Below are positions 12,051 through 23,138 of a DNA stretch of 64,000 nucleotides, piece by piece. Every line of letters begins with the position of its first letter. Position 1 is the first letter of the stretch. The stretch spans positions 124,001 to 188,000 of the forward strand of contig JAUTDX010000225.1 in NCBI GenBank assembly GCA_030844895.1, given 5' to 3'. A program made the position numbers and the translations under genes. Origin of the DNA: Ambrosia x helenae. Taxonomy: Eukaryota; Streptophyta; Magnoliopsida; Asterales; Asteraceae. The notes under the pieces were generated by a model. It was given only the letters and a program-made list of their open reading frames with translations. It did not search any database and had not been told where the DNA came from.

Positions 12051-13230
12051 GCATCTACCAAGTTAAGGCATTATTTTGAAACACATAGGATACATGTTCA
12101 ATATAATTACCCTATTAAAAATGTGCTTAGAAAACCAGAAATGTCAAGAAGAATGGCAAAATAGTCAGTGAAATTAAGTGCTTTTGACTTGGTATATGAG
12201 CTTGGAAATACAATCAAATCACAGGCTCTAGATGACTTTGTGGCTGATTTCAGTAGTGACATCCTGAGTGAAGTAGAAAAAGAAGTATAACAAGTAAATG
12301 AAAACTTGAGAAAATGGATTTCATATAATAATGGTACTTCAAAAGGAGAGGCACAGGGTTAGGATTACTACTAAAATCGCCAAAAGGGGACAAAATACCC
12401 CATGCGATTAGATGTGCATTTCAAACAACCAATAATGAAGCTGAATATGAAGCTCTCATTGCTGGTTTACAACTTGCTAAGGATAGGCATGCTTCAAATA
12501 TAGAAATGTTTGTTGATTCCTTGTTAATTACTAACCATTTTAACAGATCTTATGCAGTCAAAGGTAAAAAATTAGTTGAATATCTTGAAATAGTCAAGAA
12601 ATTAGCATCTTGTTTTGCAGAATTTATATTAACACAGGTACCTAGGGAAGAAAATGCTGAAGCTGATGCCTTGGAAAATTTAGAACTGCATCATGAGGAT
12701 AACACTGTGCATCCTGAAGATAGTACTGTACATCCTAAAGATAACACTGTTCTAACTACTCGGAATCAAAATGATAACGTCAACACTTGTCCATCCTCAA
12801 GCTAATGGACAAGCAGAATCCTCTAATAAGATCATCATCAACAACTTGAAGAAGAGGCTTGGAGAAAAGAAAGGAAAATGGGTAGAAGAAAACCACTTTC
12901 AAGAATGCCAAACACCTTTCTCCTTGGTCTTCGGAATAGAAGCCATGCTCCCAACCAAGATGCTAATGCCTACAACAAGAAGATATCTTCAGGACGCAAC
13001 TATCAATTCAAAAGTATTGCTTCAAGATCTTGAAACAGTGGATGAAGTTAGGGATACAACCAGATTGAGGATGGCACCTTATCAACAAAGGATAACCAAA
13101 ACCTACAACAAGAATATACGGATAAGAAGATTCCAGGTGGGAGATTTGGTCTAAAGAAAAGCCTTCCAAAATACCACCAAGCCAAGTGATGGGAACTTAG
13201 CTCTACTTGATCGATTATGACTATGGAAGA
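12051..13230 (+). pseudogene. Element 1 RNase H, second RNase H and integrase remnant
   Basis: After TKLRHYFETHRI, FDLVYE and ALDDFVADF comes an archaeal-type RNase H (aRNH), the extra RNase H of Tat elements: NNGTSKGEA, NNEAEYEAL, MFVDSLL, PREENAEADAL. At about 12770 the frame jumps into the middle of the integrase (VHPQANGQAESSNK). The catalytic core with its first two Asp residues is lost and only the Glu-bearing helix and the C-terminal region (NIRIRRFQVGDLV) remain. There are several stops, and the integrase reading ends near 13230. Confidence 0.8.
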
Positions 13231-14518
13231 TGAAATTCTACCAAGATCCTGGAATGCAATTCACTTAAAATGCTATCATATATGAAGACTCAAGTGACTG
13301 ATCTCTTTGGAAGAGAAACCATGGTTTGAATTACTGGTAAGACAAAGGTGAATGCTGACAGAGATGAATCATCTCCATATGTAAGTACATATCCTTTATC
13401 TATTTCAATCGATTATATTTTTACTAAAAATGGTCTAGAAATAGTCCATCCTGAGAATTTTGCAGTACCATCCTGAAGATGGAATGCTTAGAAGACTAGG
13501 GGGTTGGCCACCCTCTCCTCCGTTAAGGTGTCTGCCACCTTCCTAAGGTTTAAAGGTTTTCACCTTTCACATTGGGTTAGCAACCCTCTCCTGGAGCGCA
13601 CGATGCCCATGTATATTCTCGGGATGGTGGGACCAGTCCATGTAAAAGTGGCTGACAATTTCATTATCTTTGAGATATACGATGGATCTCTTAAGGTTTA
13701 GACATTTTTCAATGTCTCTTTCTCGTATTTGGTCTAGTCACGAGGGCCTTGTCGCCAGTAATTCCTAAAGGGCCTTGTCGCCAGTTATTCCTAAGGGCCT
13801 TGTCGCCAGTTATTCTCAAGATGCTACATTAGGCCTTGTCGCCAGTTACTTCTAAAGTTCATCATTATGGGCATGACCCCAGTTTATAAAAGGCTTTATC
13901 GCCAGTGTGACAACTAAGTTTACCTTTCTACAGGTTATTATCAAAAGTTTTTAATCCTTTCCTGGAAAGGGAAAAAGATTTTAAGTCTGTCTGAAAGATA
14001 CAACACTTGGGACATCCTCAGAATGATGAAGATTATCCTAAGGAGGTGACAAACACTAGAGACATCCTTAGAATGATGAGAATGATCCTAAGGACGTAAC
14101 CAAGACTGGGGACATCTTCAAGATGTCATCAGAATACTTCGAAGACCATTTATCAAATTGGACGAAGGTAATATTTGTATTATTCCTTTATACTTGACAT
14201 TTGTTGATGTTTGCAGGATACCAAAAGAATCAAAAAAGGAACACAAGGATGTAGCGTCAAAAGCAGTTACCGTATTATTTATTATAGCCAAAATTTGATG
14301 TCAACCCCTGGCTTCATCCTAAACCAGAACCCATCCACCAGGGGTCAACATCTATGGTCCAGGTCAAATAAAAGATTTGGGGCTTTGTTTTGAAACCAAG
14401 ATCCCTCCACCCCAACTCTTTCATTATCTATACAAGCATAAAAAAGTAAATTGTTTTCTTTCAACCACAAACTACCATCATAAATAACCACAAATATTCT
14501 AAAAAAGTGGGTTCCAGC
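13231..14518 (+). repeat. Element 1 3' spacer with tandem GGCCTTGTCGCCAGTTATTCC repeats
   Basis: No gene is supported. At about 13736-13905 the core GGCCTTGTCGCCAGTTA is repeated four to five times, with units of about 24-30 bp; two neighbouring units are nearly identical. This matches, in inverse orientation, the array of element 2 at 3085-3235. The stretch 14270-14420 is conserved with 2625-2710 of element 2. In Tat elements this spacer is known to be hypervariable and able to seed satellites. Confidence 0.75.
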
Positions 14519-16076
14519 CTAGCCATTATATCCTTCATCACCCACTTGTAACTCCTTCACCACCTCAGCCACCTTAGCTTCAGCTTTTTTCACCTCTGTA
14601 TCCTCAGGATCCTTGGGTGCATCCTCGGGATCAGCATCAGGAATAGGCTCATAAACCACCTCTTTGACACTCTGACTCCCGATCTTCTCCTGCGTAGTCT
14701 TGGACTGCTCAGATTTCACCAGTTTGAGCTCATTCTTCACCTTGTCCAGCTCTTTCTCAAGATGCTTGCTCTTTTCTTGAGCAATCTTCTTCATATCTTC
14801 CAAACTAACCTTGGTGTCATTCATCTCCTTGGCTACTTCATCCAGGGACTTCAGCAGATATTCATGCCCCTACAAGAAGAAAAGAACATAGGATGCAGGT
14901 GCCCTGGACTTAGTAGGAGGAGGATGGCTAGTCATCTTGGAGTTGGATGTCGAAGTGATCTTGACTGCCTTGACATCCTGACTGTCAATATCATCAAGGT
15001 CGAAGAAGGTGGATTTGTTTGCTAAAAATAGTAAAGAAATACAGGTTTAGACAGGTACACATAACAAGACAAAAACATCCTCGGGATGTAACAGGTAATA
15101 CTTACTGACATCTCCGTGACTTGACTAGTAATATAGCTCTCTTCTATTTCAAAAGTTCTAGCTGAGACAGGTAAGTCTAAAACAGCTTTGTACCTGATAA
15201 TGGAATCAGTCGGAGGAGGAGCAAGTTTGGCAAGTTAAGCACTTGTCACACAAAATTTTCACAGTATTAGTGATATCCTCAGGATATCATTACAAAATTT
15301 TCATCAAATATCCTAAATAATCTTTACCACTTTTTAGCCAAAACATAGGGATATCATCCCCAAAAGGAATGGAATCCCTCTTCGCAAAAAAGAACTTTGA
15401 TTTCCAAGACCTGTTAGACTTAATGACATTATGCAGGAAATGAGGATCTTTGTAAGCTAAAGAACATAACGATTGGAACCTTGAGTTTTCAACTTATACA
15501 GGTAAGACAGGTTGCCAATATGAAGATTGATACCATGATTCTCGATGATCTTATTACAGACCATCAGGATCCTCCAAACCTCAGGCATAGCCTGGGCATA
15601 GGCCATCCCAGTTATATCAAAGAATTCTTTGATGAACGGGAGAATGGATATCTTAAACCCATGTGGAAAGGCAGGTACAGGAAGCAGAACCATATAGAGG
15701 ATGCAAAATCAGACTTCGCATTCTGGAAATACGGCCGGAACACAGTTAATTCAGGGAAAGCCCCTGAGTTTTTCATAGAAAGGATATCATTGTCTATGAA
15801 TGTACATACTTTGTTTTTAGGATCTTGTAACAGGTTTTGTTGTATAAAGTCCATATGGACTCCTATACTTCCTGCAGCCCTTGTTGATTTTTTTACCCAT
15901 CCTGAGAATTCTTTGTACAAAAAGTTCGAAGATTGGTAAAAACAGAGAAAAGCAGAGAGGAAAGAAGAAATAACCTTTCTGATAATCCTGTTGTGATTAT
16001 AAAGGAAGGATTGAAATCTAGATATAGACGGTGAAAGGTGATAAGGTGTAATGGTCATCCCTAAATCATCGACCAA
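14519..16076 (-). pseudogene. Element 1 antisense extra ORF (putative gypsy-type transposon protein)
   Basis: The minus-strand frames read an N-terminal part (STRAAG, GVHMDFIQQNLL, MGLRYPFSRS), then PFIKEFFDITGMAYAQ followed by WRILMVCNK, and a C-terminal coiled-coil part (KKIAQEKSKHLEKELDKVKN) ending in an acidic tail before a stop at 14519. The middle resembles PF04195. Stops and frame changes near 15690 and 15450-14830 break it, and some may be introns. It lies antisense to element 1 between pol and the 3' LTR, as in other Tat elements. Function is unknown. Confidence 0.72.
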
Positions 16077-16189
16077 AATATAACTGTTGATATCCTATCA
16101 GATGTCTAATCATACTCAGAAGATAAGCATCAGAATTAAAAATATTATAATCGTTAAGATATTTACGGTAACATATTTTTGGGGACAAT

Positions 16190-17295
16190 TGTTGTGGGTG
16201 AAATCTTCAAGATAGCACTAACCTATATTTTCTGTAGCATCCTCAGGATACTGAAGGACTGGTCAGGCTTCAGGATGTAACATCATTCTGACCTATGTGC
16301 ATCCTGAGGATAGACTAACGAACTATCTTATTGTTATATGAATGCAGGATGATTTTACCTCATATTCTCTGAGTAACATCCACAGGATGCTAAAGGACTA
16401 AGCAGGGTTCAGGATGTAACAGTGTTCTCACCTCTGTGCATCCTGAGGATGGACTAACGAATTATCTTATTATGATAGTATTGCAGGTACACTTAATCAA
16501 TATTAAAGCTTGTAACTCCTCCCAAATGGCTATATTGACTCATTTAAGTCAGAGGAGCTGATCATTGAAGAGCTATGCGTGTGGAACAAGTCCAAGCTCA
16601 AAGAAGAAGTCAAACTTGTAACCGACAAGCATTAAATATAGGAGAGCAAGGAGGAAACAACCATATAACAACTATATTCAGTTGAAACAACTGCTGCAAC
16701 GGTCATATTCAGTTGAAACAACACAACGGTCACCTGAAGCCATCAAAGACCTTAACTACTTAGCGGATATCGTGGGATTCTTTGTTTACTTCATGTACTA
16801 TATAAATGGGAGTATTGGACGAGTATAGGACACATTGCATACACTATAGCTACACACATACACTTAGCTAATCAGAAACACTCTCACAATCATTGTAATC
16901 TTAGTACACTCGTCCATTTGCTCATCCAAAGTTGTACTTTTTTACCTAATTAATATTAACAAACAAGGCAGGGCCTAGTCTCCTCCCATGGTTTTATGCC
17001 GGCGATCTACAACTGATCAAGGGCTTTCCTCGTAGATCGAGTGTTGTTCTTTGTGTTTTATTACTTTATTTGTTTATTATAAACAGTTCCATCCTGAGGA
17101 TATAACTGTCCATTCCGAAGCAAATCTAGGCCATCCCGAGTATAGTTGTCACTTATTAACTTCTTTAGCATCCTGATACACCATTTTCAGAATACAACTG
17201 AGTTTTTAACATATTTCACACATTTAGCACTCAACCTCACTTTTACTAATTTGGAATACAAAATTATTTCTACTAGGTAATTTTTGACCAAAACA
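16190..17295 (+). repeat. Element 1 3' LTR
   Basis: It begins TGTTGTGGGTG right after the purine-rich ttggggacaat and ends ACCAAAACA before GTCCT. It is 1106 bp, the same length as the 5' LTR, with about 26 differences by eye, including two single-base indels. The same palindromic ATCCTSAGGAT motifs are present. Confidence 0.92.
16798..16807 (+). promoter_or_regulatory. LTR TATA box (element 1, 3' LTR)
   Basis: ACTATATAAATGGG is at the same offset as in the 5' LTR. Confidence 0.55.
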
Positions 17296-17300
17296 GTCCT
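17296..17300. repeat. Target-site duplication of element 1, right copy (GTCCT)
   Basis: It is identical to 4117-4121 and directly follows the LTR end. Confidence 0.9.
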
Positions 17301-18094
17301 ATCAGGCCAGAGTACAAATGGAAGTTATTCTGCCCACTTCCCTTTCTTTTCTCCAAGCTTCTTCTTCAAGTTGTTGACGATGATTTTATTTGAAGATTCT
17401 GCTTGTCCATTAGCTTGAGGATGGACTGGTGTTGAAGTCACCATCCTGATCCCCCAACTCTCACAAAAGTTAGCTGTTCTTTTGCTAATGAATTGAGAGC
17501 CATTGTCACAAATAATCTCAGATGATACTCTAAATCCTGTTAGGATATTTTTTTTTTGATGAATGAGACCACCTCTTTATCTCTGACTTGCACAAATGCT
17601 TCAGCTTCAATCCATTTTGAGAAGTAGTCTGTCATCAGCATGAATACCTTTCCTCCAGGAGCTTTGGGTAGCTTTCCTACTATGTCCATTCCCCATTTCA
17701 TGAAGGGCCATGGTGAAATAATAGGATGTAGTGGTTCAGCAGGCTGGTGAAGGATGTTGCTATGTCTTTGGCATGGATCACACTTTTGGGAATATAGCAT
17801 GGCATCCTTCTTCATAGTAGGCCAATAGTATCCCGTCCTCAAAGTCTTCGAGTAGAAAGATCTTCCTCCTGTATGATTCCCACAGTCTCCTTCGTGGATG
17901 TCCTTGAGCACCTCGTTTGCTTCATCCTTGTTGAGACACCTCAGATATGGACCTGGAAGAGATTTTCTATACAAAATATTGTCTATAATTGTAAATTTAG
18001 ATACCTTTATCCTGAAAGCCTTTGGGTTTTCTCCATCAGGAATGACATCTTCTCGTAAATATTTTATTATCGGAGTCATCCATGATGAATCGTC
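17301..18094 (-). pseudogene. Element 2 integrase, N-terminal and core part
   Basis: On the minus strand it runs WMTPIIKYLREDVIP, a zinc-binding HHCC region (H in DIHEGDCGNHTG, then KCDPCQRH), the first catalytic Asp in WGMDIVGKLP, and DYFSKWIEAEAF. A poly-T slip near 17548 shifts the frame. The second Asp region and the PQANGQAESSNK helix are still readable at 17520-17330. The gene continues at 4116. At its start the frame follows directly on a truncated RNase H region, a junction (about 18095) where roughly 0.9 kb seen in element 1 is missing. Confidence 0.85.
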
Positions 18095-19190
18095 TTATGC
18101 CTCGAAATCTCTTACCAATACTGCACTTATAGCATTCCCAGAAACTGCAAGGTATAGCTTCAGAGGTTCTCCATCCTCAGGCTTCATCAGGAGTGGAGCT
18201 GCTGCTAGATACTCTTTCAACTTCTTCAATGCTTCCTCGTGTCTCTGTCCCCAGTCGAATTTACTATTTTTCCTTAGGATATCATAGAATTCTTTACACT
18301 TCTCTGAGGATTTCGAAACAAATCTGTTTAAGGGTGCTATCCTGCCTGTCAGCTTTTGTACATCCTTGATATTTTTTGGGGTTTTGAGGTCAAGGATGGC
18401 CTTTATCTGTTCGGGGCTGGCTTCTATCCCTCTTTTGGTAACTAAATATCCCAGAAATTTTCCAGCACCGACTCCAAAGTGACACTTTGATGGGTTCAAC
18501 TTAATATTGTAGGCGTCCAGGATGTCAAATGCCTCCTTAAGATCTTGAAGACGATTCTCTGCCTTTTTAGACTTAACCACCATGTCATCAATGTATACCT
18601 CCATTGTGTCCCCAATCTTTTCTTTAAACATCATATTCACTAGCCTTTGGTAGGTTGCACCTGCATTTTTTAATCCAAATGGCATAGCTATATAACAATA
18701 TATACCTGATGGGGTCATGAATGTTGTGTCCTCTTGATCGTCTGGTTCCATTTGAATGTGTTGGAATCCTGGGGATGCATCCATGAATGTCAGCATTTTG
18801 TGGTCTGCTGTAGCATCTACCATTGAATCTATATGTTGTCATGGGAATGGGTCCTTAGGACATGCTTTATTGAGGTCTGTATAGTCTACACACACTCTCC
18901 ATTTCACATTTTTCTTTTGAACTACCACCACGTTGGCAAGCCATCTTAGAAATTTTACTTCCCTTATCATCTTAGATTTAAGGAGTCTATCCACTTCTTC
19001 TTGTATGATGATAATTCATTCCGGGGCAAACTTTCTTCTTTTTTGTTGGATGGGTTTGAAGCTCTTATCAATCCCAAGCTTATGGGTAATGACATCCTTA
19101 GAGATGCTGGTCATATATTCGGTAGACATCCCACGTTTAAGAAATGAAATTAGTGATTGTTCAATGTCATGAGGAATATTCTTACCAATT
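18095..19190 (-). pseudogene. Element 2 reverse transcriptase
   Basis: The minus-strand frame includes WRVCVDYTDLNKACPKD, FMDASPGFQHIQM, the conserved IAMPFGLKNAGATYQ, the catalytic motif VYIDDMVV, FLGYLVTKRGIE and the thumb region LTGRIAPLNRF. It ends in the RNase H connection LYLAVSGNAISAVLV. Two stops are visible upstream (in FAPE*II and DPFP*QH), so the enzyme is not made. It supplies the very domain that element 1 has lost, while missing the RNase H that element 1 partly keeps. Confidence 0.87.
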
Positions 19191-21212
19191 AGCACAGTAA
19201 TATCCTTGTTATTGTCATCAAGGCAAACAGCCTTTACATCCTGCTCAGGATGTGCCTTGACATCTTGAGGATGGCACTGTGCATCCTTCTGTAATTGCTA
19301 CGCTTGACGTGATGAAGCCTTCATAGATGTTGTATAACAATCCTTGGCTTCTTGTTGATCACTATTGACTTTGATAACTCCCCAAGGTGTAGGTAACTTT
19401 ATACACTGGTAATATGTTGAAGGAACTGCCTTCATGTCATGTATTCAGGGTCTCCCCAAGATGACATTATAGCAGGATAGGGAATCTATCACACAAAATC
19501 TTTGGATAGAATTCACTCCTTCTACATATACTGGTAGCTTGATGTCCCCTATTGTACTCTTAGTTTCTCCACTGAAGCCCACCAAAACTGATGATCTGGA
19601 AACTATTTCAGATACCAGGATGTTCATTCTTTTGAGAGCTTCAAGCTGGATGATTTTCACTGAACTTCCTCCATCCACGAGAATCCTGCGAACAAAGTGG
19701 TTAGCAATATATAAAGTAATAACCAAACCGTCAAGATGAGGGTCAAGAATGTTTTCTCGGTCTTCCTCCTCGAAGGTGATCACTTTAGAGGTCGTCAAGA
19801 TGGTCGTCTTCGTTGGTCTTTCTCCTTTTTCAGACTTTGTTTCCCTCGCGTGTCTTTTAGCAGCTGAGTATAAGGTTCCACAAATATCTGACCCTCATGA
19901 AATGAAGTTAATAATACCAGCATCCTTAGGTGGGGATGCTGCTCTTTCTGGGATGTTGGTGCCATCCTGAGCCCTTGATTTCTTTTTGCCCAAGAGATCT
20001 TTAAGGTGACCTTTGCTCAAGAGATATGCTATCTCCTTTCTTAGGGCGATGCAATCTTCCGTGGTATGGCCGAAATCTTCGTGAAAGGCACACCATTTGG
20101 ACTTGTCTTTCCATCCTGACTTGTCTTTCAGTCCTGTTACATCCACAGAAAAACTGTAATCTGATAATTTAGGGCAGTCATCCTCTACCATATTGACCTT
20201 CTTATTATCAGGCCTAGCATATGGTTTATGATTATATGGTTCGTATGTGGGAGTGGACTTTCGATTGGGATGGTTATATTTTGAGGATGACTCTATCCTT
20301 TCTTGTATCTTCTTATCATCCTCAAGTTGGATGAATCTCAAAGTTCTATTCCTGACTTCATCCAAGTTCCTGCATGGATTCATCACCAAATCTTGATAGA
20401 ATGGTGAATCTCTTTGCAGCCCCATCTTGAATGCATGTACTGCTGTTGTGACATCCAGGTTCGGGATGTCAAGTGCTTCCCTTCCAAACCTAGTAATGAA
20501 TTCTTTTAGTGATTCCCCCTGTGGTTAAGTCACCCTGTATAGATCACTCTTCAAACGTTCAAACGTTCGACTACAAGAAAATTGACTATTAAACATGTTA
20601 ATTAAATGTGCAAAAGAAGTAATAGAATAGGGAGGAACACTTAGGAGCCATTTCAGGGCTGGACCAGTGAGAGTTGAACCAAATCCCTTGCATAAACATG
20701 CTTCTTTCAGATTGGCAGGGATTGGATTTATTTCCATCCTTTCCCTATATTGAGCCACATGCTCCTCAGGATCTGTAGATCCATCACAGAGCTTCATGCT
20801 TGGAGTTTGAAACCGCTTTGGGATCTCTGCATCACATATGGGGGTGCAAATCTTGACACCCTATGGCATGTTGAAGATACCTCAGGGATGGGTTGCACTA
20901 TCCCCGACACACTCGACAGCATGTCCTTGATCTTCTGAAGCTCCCTTGCTAGCTGAGGGCTTATTCCTGTATCCTGCAAAGAAGCAACATCATTAGCAGT
21001 AAAAGTACTGGAACTTAAATTGTTACCGTTATTGTTATATCCTTGGGATGGCACAGGTGTATATCCTGGATCCCTGGTAGTTGCCATCCTGGGTGTAGTA
21101 GTTGTTTCTGGAGCAGAGAACCCAGTACTCATGGGGATAAGATCTCCTTGATGCACCCCTCCAGAGATGCCAGAATTAAAATCTAACGCCCTGGGCTGCA
21201 ATGGTGTCCCGA
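19191..21212 (-). pseudogene. Element 2 gag-protease
   Basis: This is the homologue of 5640-7662. Gag (DGSTDPEEHVAQYRERME, CLCKGFGSTLTGPALKWLL), the zinc-knuckle-like patch (CAFHEDFGHTTEDC) and the protease (LVDGGSSVKII) are all present. A frameshift near 20840, a TAA near 20525 and breaks near 19800-19895 disrupt the frame. The N-terminal part is cut at 21212, where the GTPLQPR coding sequence meets the edge of element 3. The segment 19191-19300 is the PR-RT linker. Confidence 0.87.
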
Positions 21213-21285
21213 TGACGTGTGGTAAGTATTCCCGTCTGTCACGCGGGTGACCCGGGTTCGTTCCCCGGAAACAGCGCCAAAAACT
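21213..21285 (+). pseudogene. tRNA-Asp(GUC)-derived 61-nt sequence at the outer edge of element 3
   Basis: Bases 21219-21279 follow a plant tRNA-Asp from the D-loop to the 3' end. They include the anticodon arm CCCGT-CTGTCAC-GCGGG (GUC anticodon), the T-arm CCGGG-TTCGTTC-CCCGG and a terminal CCA (21277-21279), with only a few changes. The 5' acceptor strand and D-stem half are absent. CCA is normally added after transcription, so its presence points to reverse transcription from a mature tRNA. The tRNA lies in the same orientation as the primer of the minus-strand cDNA of element 3, and six bases (AAAACT) separate CCA from the LTR end. The 9-bp LTR end TGACGTGTG occurs on both sides (21213-21221 and 21286-21294). 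Confidence 0.8.
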
Positions 21286-23138
21286 TGACGTGTGCGAATA
21301 CATACATAATTCGACAATGAAATAACACACGTTTTGCTTTAATATTTATAAAAATAGTTTAGACCTTAATATTAAAACACACACAATAGGGCAAATGTAC
21401 CCTGTCATATATGTAGTAATGTACAGATAAGAACCAGATATCGATCAATGGACGCGCGCGGAGCAATGGTACTAAAACTTTATCCCCGATTTACCAGTAA
21501 GAAAAGATAGTGAAAGTTTGTTTTTTAACTAAATTAATTCTAAAATATCTAAATAACATGTGTAAGACTCCAAATACAAAATATAACTACATAAACTATA
21601 ATATACCAATCCTAGCATGTCATGTACATATAATAAGTAATACAGGCGTGTGATCAACATTCTCATTTTCCAACAGTTAGTGTCCCTTTCGGGCATCCTA
21701 ACATGACAACTATACAGAAAGCTAACACGAATACACACGTTAACCACTTCAAGTCGTTTATTAGCGAGCAGCTGATATGATCTCATGCAGATCTTCTAAA
21801 GATTAGTTTGTCATCTGTTAAGAGTATTCTAACCTCACTAATTCAGGAAAGCGATACCGAATACACAATACAGCCACCTAAACTAGCATAAAGTAGAGCA
21901 TTTCACAACCTATTCCATTTTACCAACTTTGAACACAAATCTACTAAGATCGCTATTTTAACCAAAATAACTACCAAAGATCATTAACCTTGTCAAAGAT
22001 TAGTAACGGCACCATTAAGCTTTTAAAACCCTTTTACGTGCCGGTAAGCATTTTTAACCGTTATTCGACTGACTTTAACCAAACCAATACCCGGTTACAG
22101 TTTCATGGCGTAAACTATTTAACAAGTTAACTAGTCTACTACCGGACGGTTAAACGGACGGTTTTTCGACATTTATCCGCCTAACACATTTGACAATCGC
22201 CAAAGTCATTCAAATACAACTACAAATTCAAGAACAACAAAACAAGGTTGCGCTATGATCATCAAGATCTAAACATGAAAAACGCCAAATTTATACAAAA
22301 CATGATTACATACAAAAGATTGTTTTTTCTACTAACGATTACTAAACATGATTCATAAACTATAATGTACTACATAAACAACACAAACAAGCCAAAATAA
22401 TCAGATTTGAATCAACTTAATAGTTTATAGATCAAACCATAAATCTCGAATGTGAAGGATTGGATGATGATAGATGATCCGGATGAGTTCCCGAGCTTGT
22501 TCCTCACCTTTACACCAGTTCTTCGGCCCTGGAAATCGCCCCAAATCGCCCAGAAAATACCCAACACTTGATCAGTGTGGTCTGCTTTGTTTTATAGAAA
22601 CATTGATTTTGTGCACGGCCGTGCACTTTATCTGGACGAACTAACGTGCAAGTGGGCAAGTGGCTGGCTGATTTCTGAAAATATCTAGATATTCCGCACG
22701 GCCGTGCACCTAGGGTGCACGGGCGTGCGGGTCTGGTGGTAGCCGGGTACTAGGTGTGCACTGGCTGGTGCACTGGCAGTGCAGCCGAGGAACTGGGTCG
22801 CACGGGTATGTGCACGGGAGTGCTGATCAACGTGCCCGAGAACCTGATGTGCACTCCTGGTCGCGCTGGCAGTGCAGCTCGTCTGTGTCCGAGCCAAGTG
22901 GGTCCGCACGGGCGTGCACGTTTTCCAGACTCAGCTGATTTTTGCAGAAACTTTCCGTCTTATCCGTTTTTCGCCCGGTTTCTTCGACTTTGCTCGTGGG
23001 ACGTCGTTTAAGACCTGCAATAAACATATGAAGCGGTTAAGTACCGAATTCATGCAATTATGGTTGAAAACGCGTAATTTGGTAGTTTAATCGGGGATTT
23101 AAATATGTATATTTTAACGTATATCAAACATCCCAACA
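21286..23138 (-). repeat. Element 3 3' LTR
   Basis: On the minus strand it starts TGTTGGGATGTTTGATATACG at 23138 and ends CGCACACGTCA at 21286. Upstream of its start the minus strand reads GCTTGAGGACAAGCAAAG, the segment typical before the 3' LTR of Athila-type elements, which identifies this as the 3' and not the 5' LTR. GC-rich palindromic GTGCACGGCCGTGCAC-type motifs cluster at 22611-22930. Length is 1853 bp. Confidence 0.8.

Larger units (their letters stand above)
4122..17295 (+). mobile_element. Element 1: Tat-lineage Ty3/gypsy retrotransposon, nested and non-autonomous
   Basis: Two 1106-bp LTRs in direct orientation bound the element, with a perfect GTCCT duplication outside. By eye the LTRs differ at about 26 positions (roughly 2.4%). 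Inside are PBS, gag-PR, remnants of RNase H and integrase, a repeat-rich spacer and an antisense extra ORF. Two solo LTRs account for about 3.9 kb, so the original copy was about 9.2 kb. The whole RT palm is missing: at about 7770 the linker after PR jumps to the end of the RT region. Part of the integrase core is also missing near 12770. It depended on other copies to move. Confidence 0.92.
1..21212 (-). mobile_element. Element 2: Tat-lineage Ty3/gypsy retrotransposon, truncated and interrupted
   Basis: Read on the minus strand from high to low coordinates the order is gag-PR (21212-19300), RT (about 19190-18095), integrase (18079-17301 and 4116-3559), a repeat-bearing spacer, an extra ORF in antisense (1074-2486) and a 3' LTR (788-1). 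This order, with the extra ORF placed antisense between pol and the 3' LTR, fits the Tat lineage of plant gypsy elements. Element 1 interrupts the integrase at 4117-17300. The 5' end is missing: at 21212 the gag runs into the outer edge of element 3. RNase H is deleted at about 18095, and there are several stops and frameshifts, so this is a dead copy. Confidence 0.85.

Noticed and set aside
21219..21279. Functional tRNA-Asp gene
   Set aside because: The 5' acceptor strand and half of the D-arm are missing and CCA is present, so it is a reverse-transcribed fragment, not a gene.
22754..23090. Overlapping open frames in the GC-rich palindrome island
   Set aside because: GC-rich repeats lack stops by chance; frames on both strands are equally open.
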